Assembly: GCF_030718935.1 (NCBI RefSeq)
Contig: NZ_CP132194.1
Coordinates: forward strand, 1,302,001 to 1,366,000
DNA: 64,000 nt
Reading direction: 5' to 3'
Origin: Psychrobacter sp. M13
GTDB taxonomy: Bacteria; Pseudomonadota; Gammaproteobacteria; Pseudomonadales; Moraxellaceae
Shown piece by piece: positions 45,204 to 54,223 of the stretch (position 1 is the first letter of the stretch; every line of letters starts with the position of its first letter). The translations under genes were made by a program, and so were the position numbers. The notes beneath the pieces were generated by a model. It worked only from the letters and a program-made list of their open reading frames with translations. It did no database searches and was not told the DNA's origin.

Positions 45204-46358
45204 TTGAGTAATTTTAGTACATTTGATGATTTACCACTGTCATCAGCGACTCTCAAGGCGGTCAATGACTTAGGTTTTACTGAGCTGACGCCTATTCAAG
45301 CAAAAATATTACCTTATACCTTAGCCCATCAAGACGCTATTGGTCAGGCGCAAACAGGCACTGGTAAGACGGCGACTTTTTTGATTACTATTATGGAGGC
45401 GCTGCTTAAGCGCCCTTTTGCTAGTGATGAAGAACGCTATCTAGCGGAGCCACGAGCCGTCATTATGGCGCCGACGCGTGAGCTTGCTCAGCAGATATTT
45501 GACGATTGTGTCGAGCTGACCAAATACACAGATTTGCATAGCGTTTGCATCATGGGCGGCACTAATTATGAGACTCAGCAGCATGAGCTTGAGCGCAACT
45601 ATGTCGACGTACTGATCGCAACGCCTGGTCGTCTGATTGATCTGATGAATAAAGGTATGGTCTATTTAGATCGAGTAGAGGTGCTGGTACTAGATGAAGC
45701 CGATCGTATGCTAGACATGGGATTTATCCCTGATATCAAGCGTCTGGTTGGTCGGATGCCACCCAATACCGATCGCCAAAGTCTTTTATTCTCCGCAACT
45801 TTCAATCAAGATGTGATGAATTTGGCTTATCGTTGGTTACATGAGCCGCAGTTCGTTGAAATTGAGCCTGAGCACAAAACGAGTGAGCTGGTCGATCAGC
45901 ACTTTTACTTGCTGACAGAAAACCAGAAGCTTGCCGCGCTGCAACGCATTATTAGCGATAGTAATGTCGAAAAAGTCATTGTCTTTGCCAATCGCAAAGA
46001 TCAGGTCAAGCGTCTTTATCATAAGCTGCGCCAAGGCAATAGAGTGGTGATGTTATCAGGTGATGTTATTCAACAAAAACGTGAGAAGTATCTACAACGT
46101 TTCAAAGATGGTCATGCGTCGATATTAGTGGCAACTGATGTCGCAGGGCGTGGTATACATGTCGATGATATCAGTCATGTGGTTAATTATACGCTACCTG
46201 ATCAGCCTGATGATTACGTACACCGTATAGGTCGTACGGGTCGCGCAGGCCAAACAGGTATTAGTATTAGCTTTGTCAGTGAAGATGATGCCTTTAATAT
46301 ACCAGCACTTGAAAAGCACTTAGATACTAAGTTTAGTCTTGAGCAGTGGCAAGAGTAA
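45204..46358 (+). CDS. rhlB: DEAD-box ATP-dependent RNA helicase, RhlB-like
   Basis: RNA helicase that unwinds structured RNA, by analogy with RhlB of the degradosome. Motifs in order: Q-motif ELTPIQAKILP, AQTGTGKTA (I), APTRELAQQ (Ia), ATPGRLIDLM (Ib), VLDEADRMLDMGF (II), LFSATF (III), IVFANRKDQ (IV), ATDVAGRGIHVDDISHVVNY (V) and HRIGRTGRAG (VI). The C-terminus ends soon after motif VI in IPALEKHLDT, as RhlB does, with no long tail. The TTG start has AAGGA seven bases upstream. Located directly after csp. Confidence 0.92.
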   Translation: MSNFSTFDDLPLSSATLKAVNDLGFTELTPIQAKILPYTLAHQDAIGQAQTGTGKTATFLITIMEALLKRPFASDEERYLAEPRAVIMAPTRELAQQIFDDCVELTKYTDLHSVCIMGGTNYETQQHELERNYVDVLIATPGRLIDLMNKGMVYLDRVEVLVLDEADRMLDMGFIPDIKRLVGRMPPNTDRQSLLFSATFNQDVMNLAYRWLHEPQFVEIEPEHKTSELVDQHFYLLTENQKLAALQRIISDSNVEKVIVFANRKDQVKRLYHKLRQGNRVVMLSGDVIQQKREKYLQRFKDGHASILVATDVAGRGIHVDDISHVVNYTLPDQPDDYVHRIGRTGRAGQTGISISFVSEDDAFNIPALEKHLDTKFSLEQWQE

Positions 46359-46392
46359 GCAGGTATATCAGTATATAACTACTGTGCTTGCG

Positions 46393-46408
46393 TAAGGTTT
46401 AAACCTTA
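46393..46408. repeat. 16-bp perfect palindrome after rhlB
   Basis: TAAGGTTTAAACCTTA, 35 bases past the rhlB stop and just before the terminator. Could add to termination or be a protein site. Confidence 0.5.
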
Positions 46409-46420
46409 AGTGCTCAAAAA

Positions 46421-46461
46421 AATAAAGGCCTTAACTTCATTTAGACGTTAAGGCCTTTATT
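46421..46461. terminator. Bidirectional terminator between rhlB and the TauE/SafE-like gene
   Basis: AATAAAGGCCTTAAC (46421-46435) and GTTAAGGCCTTTATT (46447-46461) form a perfect 15-bp stem with an 11-base loop. A-rich sequence precedes and T-rich sequence follows. Confidence 0.92.
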
Positions 46462-46504
46462 TTTATCGTACAAATCTTATTTAGAGTTTCAAAAGTTTTA
46501 AAGA

Positions 46505-47347
46505 TCAGTTACTCATATTGCTATGGTTCATGCCTTCATGAGCATTATGGTCCATATTGTCACGATCCCTATTGTTATGACTCATATCCATCATTTGTGT
46601 ATCAGTCATTTGCATATGATCGCCCGAACCATGACTAGGCATAGCAGACATATCATGTCCACTATGCATGTTTGCCATTACCATAGGCACTACCACAACG
46701 GCTAAACCTGATAACACCATGATAGCGCCATTTATTTGTCGTAGACGCAAACGCCCGATCTTATCACGTAGCCAGTTCACCGTTTCATGGGTGGCAACTA
46801 ACATTGGTACAGTCCCTAAGCCAAAGACAAACATGAGCGCCGCACCACTTAGTGGATCATGAGCTACGACTGCAATAAGCAAGGCACCATAGACTAAGCC
46901 GCAAGGTAAGTATCCCCATAATAAACCAGCCGCTAACGCCCGCGGATAAGTGTTTAGAGGGAAGACTTTTTGACGGATTGGGCTAAGCAACTGCCAAAAG
47001 CGCATACCGACTCGTTCAAGCTTCGTCAAAAACGGCGCGCCCAGCATAGTGAAACCGACAAATACTAATACTAAGCCTAATAGAATGCGCGGTGTACTGT
47101 TGCCCTTCATTAATGGCTCTAGTACGGTAGTACCAATAAAGCCAGCCGCTAAACCTAATACAGCGTAGCTGGATAGGCGACCAAAGTGGTAAGTAGCAAT
47201 CAGCGCACGACGCTTGGCAGGGCTAACATCTTTCATAGAAAGGCTAAAAGCCGCGACCAGCCCACCACACATACCTAAGCAATGCGGTGAGCCAAAAAAT
47301 CCCATCAATAATGCGGCAACCAATAATGCTGTGGTCATAAAAAGCAT
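46505..47347 (-). CDS. TauE/SafE- or DsbD-like membrane protein with Met/His-rich tail (copper-linked)
   Basis: 280-residue membrane protein with about six to seven helices of the DsbD/UreH transmembrane type. Signatures are FGSPHCLGMCGGLVAAF (two cysteines near residues 24 and 28), LLWGYLPCGLVYGALL and VFGLGTVPMLV. The last ~55 residues are rich in Met, His and Asp (MHSGHDMSAMPSHGSGDHMQM and so on), typical of copper-binding tails. ccoS lies 34 bases upstream on the same strand, so it is probably part of cbb3-oxidase copper or heme assembly. The rest of the cco cluster is not here. Confidence 0.85.
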   Translation of the reverse strand: MLFMTTALLVAALLMGFFGSPHCLGMCGGLVAAFSLSMKDVSPAKRRALIATYHFGRLSSYAVLGLAAGFIGTTVLEPLMKGNSTPRILLGLVLVFVGFTMLGAPFLTKLERVGMRFWQLLSPIRQKVFPLNTYPRALAAGLLWGYLPCGLVYGALLIAVVAHDPLSGAALMFVFGLGTVPMLVATHETVNWLRDKIGRLRLRQINGAIMVLSGLAVVVVPMVMANMHSGHDMSAMPSHGSGDHMQMTDTQMMDMSHNNRDRDNMDHNAHEGMNHSNMSN

Positions 47348-47381
47348 CTCCTAGCGTCAATGAATACTGGGGCTTACAAGA

Positions 47382-47681
47382 TTAAAGTTTTTTATTAATG
47401 ACTTTTTCAGTGACGATTTTATTATCTTGCTGTGGCTCATTAATAGGGTCATGATTTTCGATAGTTTCAACTTCGATGTCAGTATTATCTACAGTGCTGG
47501 CGGCAGGGGTATGTTCTTGCATGGTTTGCCGACGCTCTTGACGATCATCTAAGATAATACGCTGCGAGGCATTGTCTAAATCCTCAAATTGATTGGATTT
47601 GACGGCATAGCGGACCGCCCAGATAGCCACCACGAACAGCATCAGGCTCAAAGGTATTAATAAGAATATACTGAGCATCAC
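47382..47681 (-). CDS. ccoS: cbb3-type cytochrome oxidase assembly protein CcoS
   Basis: 99-residue single-pass membrane protein needed to mature cbb3 oxidase. The start ILLIPLSLMLFVVAIWAVRYAVKSNQFEDLDNASQRIILDD, read in pieces, is the CcoS signature (one helix then QFxDLd). The remaining ~55 residues are an acidic tail longer than usual (ccoS products are often 50-70 residues). The ATGATG start makes two starts possible; AGAGGA lies five bases before the first. It is paired with the TauE/SafE-like gene. Confidence 0.92.
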   Translation of the reverse strand: MMLSIFLLIPLSLMLFVVAIWAVRYAVKSNQFEDLDNASQRIILDDRQERRQTMQEHTPAASTVDNTDIEVETIENHDPINEPQQDNKIVTEKVINKKL

Positions 47682-47861
47682 GGTCCTCTTTAGGAGCAGT
47701 ATGGATAGAATTAGAAGCAGTATGAATATAACCAGGCGTAGTATGAATAAAATAAATAGGCTCTATTATACGCCTTTTTTAGCCTAGTCGCTCAATTGGC
47801 TAAGCCATTGTCTGAGCCTAAGCTATAAAAGAGTTAGTATTGTTAGTAAAGATGACAAAGG

Positions 47862-48656
47862 CTATTCAGGCGCTTTATTGACACGACCTCTAGGGGTGAG
47901 TAGTTGCTCAGTACTGACTTCATCAGCGCTACGACAGTCAGGTTGTGGACGTAGTACATCACGCAAGTAGGCGGCGACTTCATAGACAGCACGTCTAGAG
48001 TGGCTTAAGTTTTGTGCAGGCTGCGTCCAATCGCGAGGAACAGGAAGGGGTGCGTCGATAGGGGTGCTATTAATATTACTCAAGGCAAACTGACGTCTAG
48101 CACGCGCCATATGATAACTGTCAGTGACCAGATAAATATGATGTAGGGGAATGCGCTTAGCCGTAAAACGGGCGTTCTCACAAGTATTCATACTGGCATT
48201 TTCACTGATTAGACCATCGATACCATGCTCGTTGAGCCACTGTCCAAGCCAAGGCGCTTCAGCACCGCTTAGTACAATAGGTAAAGGCAAGTCATGGTAG
48301 GCGGTAGCTAAGGTGCGTACGCGATTAAGACTATACGCATTGAGGATAATCTCGTTATCCGCATCGTTAGTCAAGCCGCCACCAAGCACCACATAGGCTG
48401 TAGGCGGCGAGCTCGTAGCAGCACCCGTCATGGCGGGTAGTGGCAAATGCTGCAATAGATAGACCACAGACCTTGAGAATAAAGGCGTAAACAAGCTAAT
48501 AAGCAGGATAATAATAAGCGTAGAGCCAAGTACAAAGGTAATATTAATAATCCGTAATACCTTTATAGTACGCTCAGCTGAGCGCAAATAATAGCGCCAC
48601 AATCGCGTCGACCAAGATCGCTTAGTGACCATTTTCGCCCGATCCAATTGAACCAT
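47862..48656 (-). CDS. YdcF/DUF218 (SanA/ElyC-like) membrane protein
   Basis: 264-residue inner-membrane protein. An N-terminal helix (IINITFVLGSTLIIILLISLF, about residues 36-56) anchors a DUF218 domain with YVVLGGGLTNDADNEIIL, then LPIVLSGAEAPWLGQWL and YLVTDSYHMARARRQF, typical of the E. coli ElyC/SanA/YdcF group. ElyC affects envelope and lipid-carrier metabolism. Its start overlaps the 3' end of murB by 35 bases, in a different frame, so translation is likely coupled. Confidence 0.88.
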   Translation of the reverse strand: MVQLDRAKMVTKRSWSTRLWRYYLRSAERTIKVLRIINITFVLGSTLIIILLISLFTPLFSRSVVYLLQHLPLPAMTGAATSSPPTAYVVLGGGLTNDADNEIILNAYSLNRVRTLATAYHDLPLPIVLSGAEAPWLGQWLNEHGIDGLISENASMNTCENARFTAKRIPLHHIYLVTDSYHMARARRQFALSNINSTPIDAPLPVPRDWTQPAQNLSHSRRAVYEVAAYLRDVLRPQPDCRSADEVSTEQLLTPRGRVNKAPE

Positions 48657-49746
48657 CTATATTGACCCATACAGGCTCACGCGCTAAAGATATCGCAAAC
48701 TTTTGATAGACGCAATCAGCAATATAAGCTTGCGCTTGCGCGACCTCAGCTTGCGTCGCTTTGTAAGGGCTGTGATTGGTCAGGACTAACGCCTGTTGTT
48801 GATGGGTCATAATAGGGGCAATACCGCCACCCTTTAATCCTGCTTGTTCAATCAGCCAGCCTGCGGCGACTTTAACTGTGCCATCAGCTAATGGATAGCC
48901 GACGATATTAGGATAGCTGGCTTGTAGTGCGGTGAACTCATCATGACCGATAATAGGGTTTTGAAAAAAACTACCACAGTTCGGCAGAACACTAGGATCA
49001 GGAAGCTTAAGCTTACGGATATCAATGATAGCTTGCATCACATCGATTGGCTGAGCTTGGCTGCGTCCTTGTAGCAAAGCATAATCTTGCGCTACGCTTT
49101 GCACATCACCATAGCCTGCCGATACTCTTGAGGCATCTTTATGCAAGCGAAAATTCACCCGAGTAATAAGCCAAGTATTCGGCGCGCGCTTAAAGAGACT
49201 ATCACGATAGCCAAACTGACAGTCTATCCTAGATAAGTTATGCCAACTATGCGTCGGCATATGATAAGCGCGCACCGACAGTAGGCAGTCCTCTAACTGC
49301 ACCCCATAAGCGCCGATATTTTGTACAGGAGCTGCGCCTGTCAATCCCGGTATCAAAGCTAAGTTTTCCAGCCCATACCAGCCATTATTGACCGTATAAA
49401 CCACTAAATCATGCCAATTCTCACCCGCCATCACCTCGATATCGATAGACTCTGAAGTCTCATCAATGACCGTAATCCCGCTTATTAAAGGCCTTAGGAC
49501 AGTAGCCTGTAGCTGATCTGGCAACAATACATTGCTACCACCTGAGAGCACAAATAACGGTGGCTCAGAATTATCCGACAAGCTCTCACCTTTGTAGCAA
49601 GCCATAAACTCATCAAGCTGAGCTTCAGAATTCAAAATTACCGCAGTATCAGCAACACAAGCTAACGCCATAGTATTGATATGAGAGAGATCGTATTGAG
49701 CATGGCTATTTTGGGCACTAGCGGTGGCGCGCAAGGCGGTAATCAT
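48622..49746 (-). CDS. murB: UDP-N-acetylenolpyruvoylglucosamine reductase
   Basis: FAD enzyme that reduces UDP-GlcNAc-enolpyruvate to UDP-MurNAc. It has the FAD-binding start LFVLSGGSNVLLPD (about residues 64-77), NGWYGLENLALIPGLTGAAPVQNIGAYGVQL, FGYRDSLFK and the LPNCGSFFQNPIIG motif with the catalytic serine region. The form is type I (E. coli-like), with the C-terminal LAREPVWVNIDGS. At 374 residues it is a little longer than E. coli MurB (342). It lies 59 bases after an LMW phosphatase gene and overlaps ydcF. Confidence 0.95.
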   Translation of the reverse strand: MITALRATASAQNSHAQYDLSHINTMALACVADTAVILNSEAQLDEFMACYKGESLSDNSEPPLFVLSGGSNVLLPDQLQATVLRPLISGITVIDETSESIDIEVMAGENWHDLVVYTVNNGWYGLENLALIPGLTGAAPVQNIGAYGVQLEDCLLSVRAYHMPTHSWHNLSRIDCQFGYRDSLFKRAPNTWLITRVNFRLHKDASRVSAGYGDVQSVAQDYALLQGRSQAQPIDVMQAIIDIRKLKLPDPSVLPNCGSFFQNPIIGHDEFTALQASYPNIVGYPLADGTVKVAAGWLIEQAGLKGGGIAPIMTHQQQALVLTNHSPYKATQAEVAQAQAYIADCVYQKFAISLAREPVWVNIDGSIGSGENGH

Positions 49747-49805
49747 AGGGCGATCCGTTCAATAGATGAATATGGATATATAACTTATATTAAGGGCGAT
49801 GCGCT

Positions 49806-50303
49806 TTAAGACATTTTCCAGCTCTCAATCCAAGCTTGTGCGCTTGACTCAACACGCTCAATCACCTCATCAAAAGCATCTGCATCGCCTTGATACGGAT
49901 CGGGCACATCATCGCCGCCATAAGTAGGATCTTCTTCACTAAATAACGCCAAGCGCGCCAAGGGTTTTGTAGGAGCTGCAATATTGTCTTTTATAGTTTG
50001 CAAGTCCGCTAAGTTTTGCGCGTCCATTGCCAAAATCAAATCAAAGTTATAAAAATCATCAGCCGTGACTTGACGGGCGACCAGCTTACTAATGTTGTAG
50101 CCATTAGCTTTGGCATGCCGCTGCGCACGCACGTCGGGTGCATGACCTATATGCCAATCACCCGTACCCGCTGAGTCAATTTTTATATTGAGACCCGCGA
50201 CAGCTATCTGCTGGCGAAAGACTTCTTCGGCGGTAGGGGAGCGACAGATATTGCCTAGACAGACTAATAGTATAGAGGTGGGGGTGGAATCTTTTATCAG
50301 CAT
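49806..50303 (-). CDS. Low-molecular-weight protein tyrosine phosphatase
   Basis: 165-residue cysteine phosphatase. The P-loop is VCLGNICRSPTAEEVF (C-x5-R-S, about residues 14-29), and the general acid lies in VPDPYQGDADAFDEVIE (DP) near the C-terminus. SAGTGDWHIGHAPDVRAQRHAK is family-conserved. Without a neighbouring tyrosine kinase or capsule cluster, the natural substrate is unknown. It is the first gene of a same-strand run with murB and ydcF. Confidence 0.93.
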   Translation of the reverse strand: MLIKDSTPTSILLVCLGNICRSPTAEEVFRQQIAVAGLNIKIDSAGTGDWHIGHAPDVRAQRHAKANGYNISKLVARQVTADDFYNFDLILAMDAQNLADLQTIKDNIAAPTKPLARLALFSEEDPTYGGDDVPDPYQGDADAFDEVIERVESSAQAWIESWKMS

Positions 50304-50484
50304 AAAGTGACCTATTTATAATAATTTATTAGAATAGAGCAATAGTAAGAAAGCATAAAAGGCAGTAGCTTACTTACAAGCTTACCCTTAAGCGCGCTCT
50401 GAGCATAAATATGAGCGCCTAGCGTAACGATTAATAGCGATAATGGCAAGAAGAGCGGCTAACTAATAGGGTTATAGATAGAGT

Positions 50485-50925
50485 TTAGTCTTGACCCTGT
50501 CTAAAACGTTGCAGATCGCGACGCTCTTTTTTGTTAGGCTTATTATCAGGACGAGCCAAATTAGCTAATTTACGTTGTTCAGAATAGTAAGCACGGCGGT
50601 TTTCACTCTCCTCAGTCTCAGAATAAAGCACCTGAGCCGCTGTTGCATTACCGCGCTGCGCCGTTAATGCCTCAACAATGACAGTCTTTTCGGTCATAGC
50701 GGTAGCTGAGCCTTGGCGAATTTGCAGCTCATCGCCAACCGCAATCTCTTTACTAGTCTTGACTCGGCTTCCTGCATAATGCACTCGTCCGCTTTCAATG
50801 GCCTCTTTGGCAAGGTTACGCGTCCGATAAAAACGCGCTGCCCATAGCCATTTATCAACGCGCATACGCATAGCATCGGGCTCACTATGGCTGGGCTGAT
50901 TATGATTTTTATTATGCTTCTTCAT
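50485..50925 (-). CDS. RNA-binding S4-domain protein, Hsp15-like
   Basis: 146-residue basic protein with an S4 domain: MRVDKWLWAARFYRTRNLAKEAIESGRVHYAGSRVKTS in pieces (about residues 20-57), and a KxGDELQIRQG strand. Hsp15 of E. coli recycles free 50S subunits that carry a nascent chain. The C-terminal tail is basic (KPNKKERRDLQRFRQGQD). The ATG at 50925 (MKKHNKN) has GAGG close upstream; the frame is open 18 more codons upstream without such a site. Confidence 0.92.
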   Translation of the reverse strand: MKKHNKNHNQPSHSEPDAMRMRVDKWLWAARFYRTRNLAKEAIESGRVHYAGSRVKTSKEIAVGDELQIRQGSATAMTEKTVIVEALTAQRGNATAAQVLYSETEESENRRAYYSEQRKLANLARPDNKPNKKERRDLQRFRQGQD

Positions 50926-51054
50926 CAAAACCTCATTAATATCAATCATATAAGATGATAATGGTGGTTTATTTACCAATTAAAAGTAGGCGTTAATAAT
51001 TAGAATCAATTTTATTAACTTTGGGTATTGTGTTTTGATTACAACTTTAGAGGG

Positions 51055-51438
51055 CTAACACCACTGCTGCTCGCAAGGGACGCCATCATAATTGCCATCC
51101 ATTTTAGTATCAGGACAATAATTATTAAAATAAGTCGCCTCAGCACAGGATGTCATTTGCGCACAATGCTGCCTGCCATCACAGCTAAAGCTGATCATGT
51201 CTTGTGCTGTATAGGTTGGAGGTTTATTTGAACCCAAATCCACATAGGTCGGTGCTATGTTGTCACTGTCTGTAAAGCCATCGCTATAGACAGAATTGTC
51301 TGATGTTAGTATCACATTAGCGCGACTAGCCACGCGCTCGTCAGTCGTCGACACAGCAGTTGACGAATAAGATTGGTAAATTCTAAACCCCACCAGTGCT
51401 AATACTATCAAGATTAAGACAATAAAAAAATTTCTCAT
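51055..51438 (-). CDS. Excalibur-domain membrane-anchored protein
   Basis: 127-residue protein. One N-terminal helix (FFIVLILIVLALVGFRIY, residues 4-21) anchors or exports it. A Ser/Asp-rich spacer follows, then the C-terminal excalibur calcium-binding motif: C..MTSCAEATYFN..CPDTKMDGNYDGVPCEQQWC in parts, with DGNYDGVPCE as the core (about residues 112-121) and six cysteines in the region. The process it serves is unknown. The short pre-excalibur stretch CDGRQHC is often found before this domain. Confidence 0.9.
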   Translation of the reverse strand: MRNFFIVLILIVLALVGFRIYQSYSSTAVSTTDERVASRANVILTSDNSVYSDGFTDSDNIAPTYVDLGSNKPPTYTAQDMISFSCDGRQHCAQMTSCAEATYFNNYCPDTKMDGNYDGVPCEQQWC

Positions 51439-51495
51439 AATTTTTATCCAAACTCGATGGACGCCAAAGTTTTACAATCTATATCGAATGAGACT

Positions 51496-53049
51496 TTATT
51501 TTAAAAACAGCTGATAGCCAATATTGTCATTGAGAACCGTACAGTCATAGCCTATATCGAGTAGCGCATCTTGTAGCTGGCGTGAATTGCTTGCTGAAGC
51601 TTGTAATCCAACGAGTACACGACCCTCAGCTGCGCCGTGGTTGCGATAATGAAATAGAGTAATATTAAAATCATCGCCAAGTTTTTCCAAAAAGGTCAGT
51701 AGGGCACCGGGACGCTCAGGAAAAGATATTTTTAATAATTGCTCGTTCTCGACATGAGCATGACCACCTATCAGATGACGGATATGGGATTTGGCGATTT
51801 CATCATCGGTGAGGTCATATGCGGTATAACCGTCAGCTGCTAATTGCTTGCTGATCGTTTGTCGCTCTGCCTCACCTTCTTTTAGAGCAATACCAACGAA
51901 GATAGCCGCAGGATCTAAAGAGTCAGGTGATAATTTATTATCGGCACGATAGTTAAATTCAGTAATGTTACGTCCATGCAGGCTACGGCAGAAATCCAAA
52001 AATGCACCTGTCTTTTCAGGAATAGTCACGGCAAAGATCGCTTCTTTTTTCTCACCGATCTCAGTACGTTCAGCGATATAACGCAAACGATCAAAGTTCA
52101 TATTAGCACCGCAAATGATACCGACGCAGTTTTTATTATTTAAGCCGTGCGCTTTAATATACTTTTTCATACCAGCGACAGACAATGCGCCTGCGGGCTC
52201 GACGATGCTGCGGTTCTCTTCAAAGATGTCTTTGATAGCGGCGCAGACTTCATCATTACTACAAGTGATCACCTCAGGTTCTACCAATGGCCCTGAATCA
52301 TCGCTCTTTTGCATGCGCACGACCTCAAAGGGCAATTCGCCAATTTGGGCAACCGCGACGCCATCGACAAACAGACCAACTTGTTCTAATTTGACCCGCT
52401 CGCCCGCTTCAAGTGCTGCTTTTAGACAGGCAGACTGATCAGCTTCTACCGCGATGACTTTGACATGGGGTGCAACCTCACCTAGAAATGCAGCTATGCC
52501 TGATATCAGACCACCACCGCCTACTGCCACAAAGACATAATCCATATTGCGCCACTGCTGAGATAGCTCAAGCGCAATCGTGCCTTGGCCTGCGATTACT
52601 AGCTCATCATCGTAAGGTGGCACGTAGGTCAAGCCCTCTGTTTCGGCACGATTAATGGCATAGCGATTGGCTTCATCAAAGCTGTCACCGTGCAAATCGA
52701 CATTACCGCCAAGCGCTATCACCGCATCCACTTTGATATCTGGAGTAGTGGTCGGCATCACGATAATGTTATTCAAATTAAGCTTGCGAGCAGAGTAGGC
52801 GACGCCCTGTGCATGATTGCCTGCCGAAGCACAAATAACGCCACGCGCTTTTTGCTCAGCGCTCAATTGACTAATACGGTTATAAGCGCCACGTAGTTTA
52901 AAAGAAAACACAGGCTGCAAGTCTTCGCGCTTTAGGCGAATGTCATTGTTGAAACGTTGAGTTAATTTGGGTGCAGGCTCAAGTGGGGTCTGAATGGCAA
53001 CATCATAAACAGTGGCTTGCAAAATGGCTCGTACCCAGCGTGACAACAT
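51496..53049 (-). CDS. ilvA: Threonine ammonia-lyase, biosynthetic (long form)
   Basis: PLP enzyme that makes 2-oxobutanoate from threonine, the first step to isoleucine. It has the PLP lysine in VFSFKLRGAYNRI (about residue 51), CASAGNHAQGVAYSARKL, AVGGGGLISGIAAFLG and GIICGANMNFDRLRYIAER. Two regulatory ACT-like domains occupy about residues 330-517. The 517-residue length is the regular E. coli IlvA form. It diverges from rpiA across a 328-base gap. Confidence 0.96.
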   Translation of the reverse strand: MLSRWVRAILQATVYDVAIQTPLEPAPKLTQRFNNDIRLKREDLQPVFSFKLRGAYNRISQLSAEQKARGVICASAGNHAQGVAYSARKLNLNNIIVMPTTTPDIKVDAVIALGGNVDLHGDSFDEANRYAINRAETEGLTYVPPYDDELVIAGQGTIALELSQQWRNMDYVFVAVGGGGLISGIAAFLGEVAPHVKVIAVEADQSACLKAALEAGERVKLEQVGLFVDGVAVAQIGELPFEVVRMQKSDDSGPLVEPEVITCSNDEVCAAIKDIFEENRSIVEPAGALSVAGMKKYIKAHGLNNKNCVGIICGANMNFDRLRYIAERTEIGEKKEAIFAVTIPEKTGAFLDFCRSLHGRNITEFNYRADNKLSPDSLDPAAIFVGIALKEGEAERQTISKQLAADGYTAYDLTDDEIAKSHIRHLIGGHAHVENEQLLKISFPERPGALLTFLEKLGDDFNITLFHYRNHGAAEGRVLVGLQASASNSRQLQDALLDIGYDCTVLNDNIGYQLFLK

Positions 53050-53377
53050 AGTAGTTCCTAAAAGTGATAAAAATTTTAATAAAGTAGAAAAATAAAGGGA
53101 TTAGCCTATGCTGATTTTGAGTTTGTTGCAAGGCTTGCGCGCAAAATTATTTAAGATATAGTTAGCGCACTTTTAAACTGCTACGGTGTTACCCGCCTTA
53201 TATGTATTGGATGTACTCGGTATACTATCTGCAAGCAGTCGCCTTGTATCAGTTTTAAAATTCCTTGACTATAATAACTTAATCAACAGATTGAGCGCAC
53301 ATCTATGATTATCATCGTTTATAATAAGCGCGATTCATCCTTTTATATTGCCTAATTTATCTAGCCAAGGACTTAAT
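53050..53377. other. ilvA / rpiA divergent region
   Basis: 328 bases. TATAAT at 53320-53325 may be the rpiA -10, with no good -35. No leader peptide rich in Ile/Thr/Val or attenuator was seen for ilvA. Nothing else is recognised. Confidence 0.4.
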
Positions 53378-54037
53378 ATGAGCGATCAGAATGCCCAGAA
53401 GCAAGCTGCTGCTAAAGCTGCACTGCAGTATATCGAAGACGATATGATACTCGGTGTAGGCACAGGCAGTACCGTTAACTGTCTTATTGAACTGCTGCCG
53501 ACCGTTAGGCTAGCAGGTGCGGTTGCCAGCTCGCAGGTGACCGAAGATAAACTGCGTGCATTAGGCATCGATATTGTCGATCTCAACTTTGCAGGTACAT
53601 TAGATGTTTATATTGATGGCGCAGATGAGGTCAATAGCGATTTGCAACTTATCAAAGGCGGCGGCGGCGCATTGACTCGCGAAAAGATAGTAGCAGCTGC
53701 GTCTAATAAATTTATCTGTATGGTCGATGCTAGCAAGAGCGTTGAGGTGTTGGGGCGCGCGTTCCCTGTGCCCATTGAGGTACTACCACAGGCGCGCTCT
53801 TATGTCGCCCGTCAGCTGGTGCAACTGGGCGGTGAGCCTGTCTACCGTGAGGACTTTGTCACTGATTATGGCAATGTGATCTTAGATACTTATGATTTAG
53901 ACGTCAGCGACCCAATCGCGCTTGAGCAGCAGTTGAATAATATCGTTGGGGTAGTCTGTAATGGTATTTTTGCCGCCAATCAAGCGGATGTGTTATTGAA
54001 GGCAAGTAGCTCCGGGGTTGAGATTTTGACGCCCTAA
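53378..54037 (+). CDS. rpiA: Ribose-5-phosphate isomerase A
   Basis: Interconverts ribose 5-phosphate and ribulose 5-phosphate in the pentose phosphate pathway. It has [15 protein letters not shown] (about residues 28-42), [29 protein letters not shown] in pieces, with the Asp-Gly-Ala-Asp-Glu catalytic segment, and [11 protein letters not shown]. The ATG at 53378 follows AAGGA by six bases; an in-frame TTG at 53348 lacks a site. The length of 219 is standard. In many gammaproteobacteria ilvA and rpiA are neighbours, as here. Confidence 0.96.
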   Translation: MSDQNAQKQAAAKAALQYIEDDMILGVGTGSTVNCLIELLPTVRLAGAVASSQVTEDKLRALGIDIVDLNFAGTLDVYIDGADEVNSDLQLIKGGGGALTREKIVAAASNKFICMVDASKSVEVLGRAFPVPIEVLPQARSYVARQLVQLGGEPVYREDFVTDYGNVILDTYDLDVSDPIALEQQLNNIVGVVCNGIFAANQADVLLKASSSGVEILTP

Positions 54038-54048
54038 TCAAGCTATCT

Positions 54049-54156
54049 TTATTTCATAAAATACAAACCAAGGACACCAAGCCCCATAACAGTACCAAAT
54101 AATAGAAACTGTATTACGATGTCCTTATATGACTTTTTTAATTTTTCATTACTCAT
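54049..54156 (-). CDS. Small single-pass membrane protein (35 residues)
   Basis: ATG at 54156 to TAA at 54049-54051. A charged N-terminus (MSNEKLKKSYKD) is followed by one hydrophobic helix (IVIQFLLFGTVMGLGVLGLYF) and a final MK. AGAGAG lies close upstream of the ATG. The amphipathic start and clean helix look like a real small membrane protein, not chance, but no family is recognised. It lies convergent to rpiA, beyond the argF terminator, so it needs its own promoter; TTATAAAT near 54180 is a candidate -10. Confidence 0.5.
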   Translation of the reverse strand: MSNEKLKKSYKDIVIQFLLFGTVMGLGVLGLYFMK

Positions 54157-54223
54157 AATACTCTCTTGCTATGATTTATAACTATTGACTGAAAACAGAC
54201 CTTGTTACTAGTTTTTTCATTTT

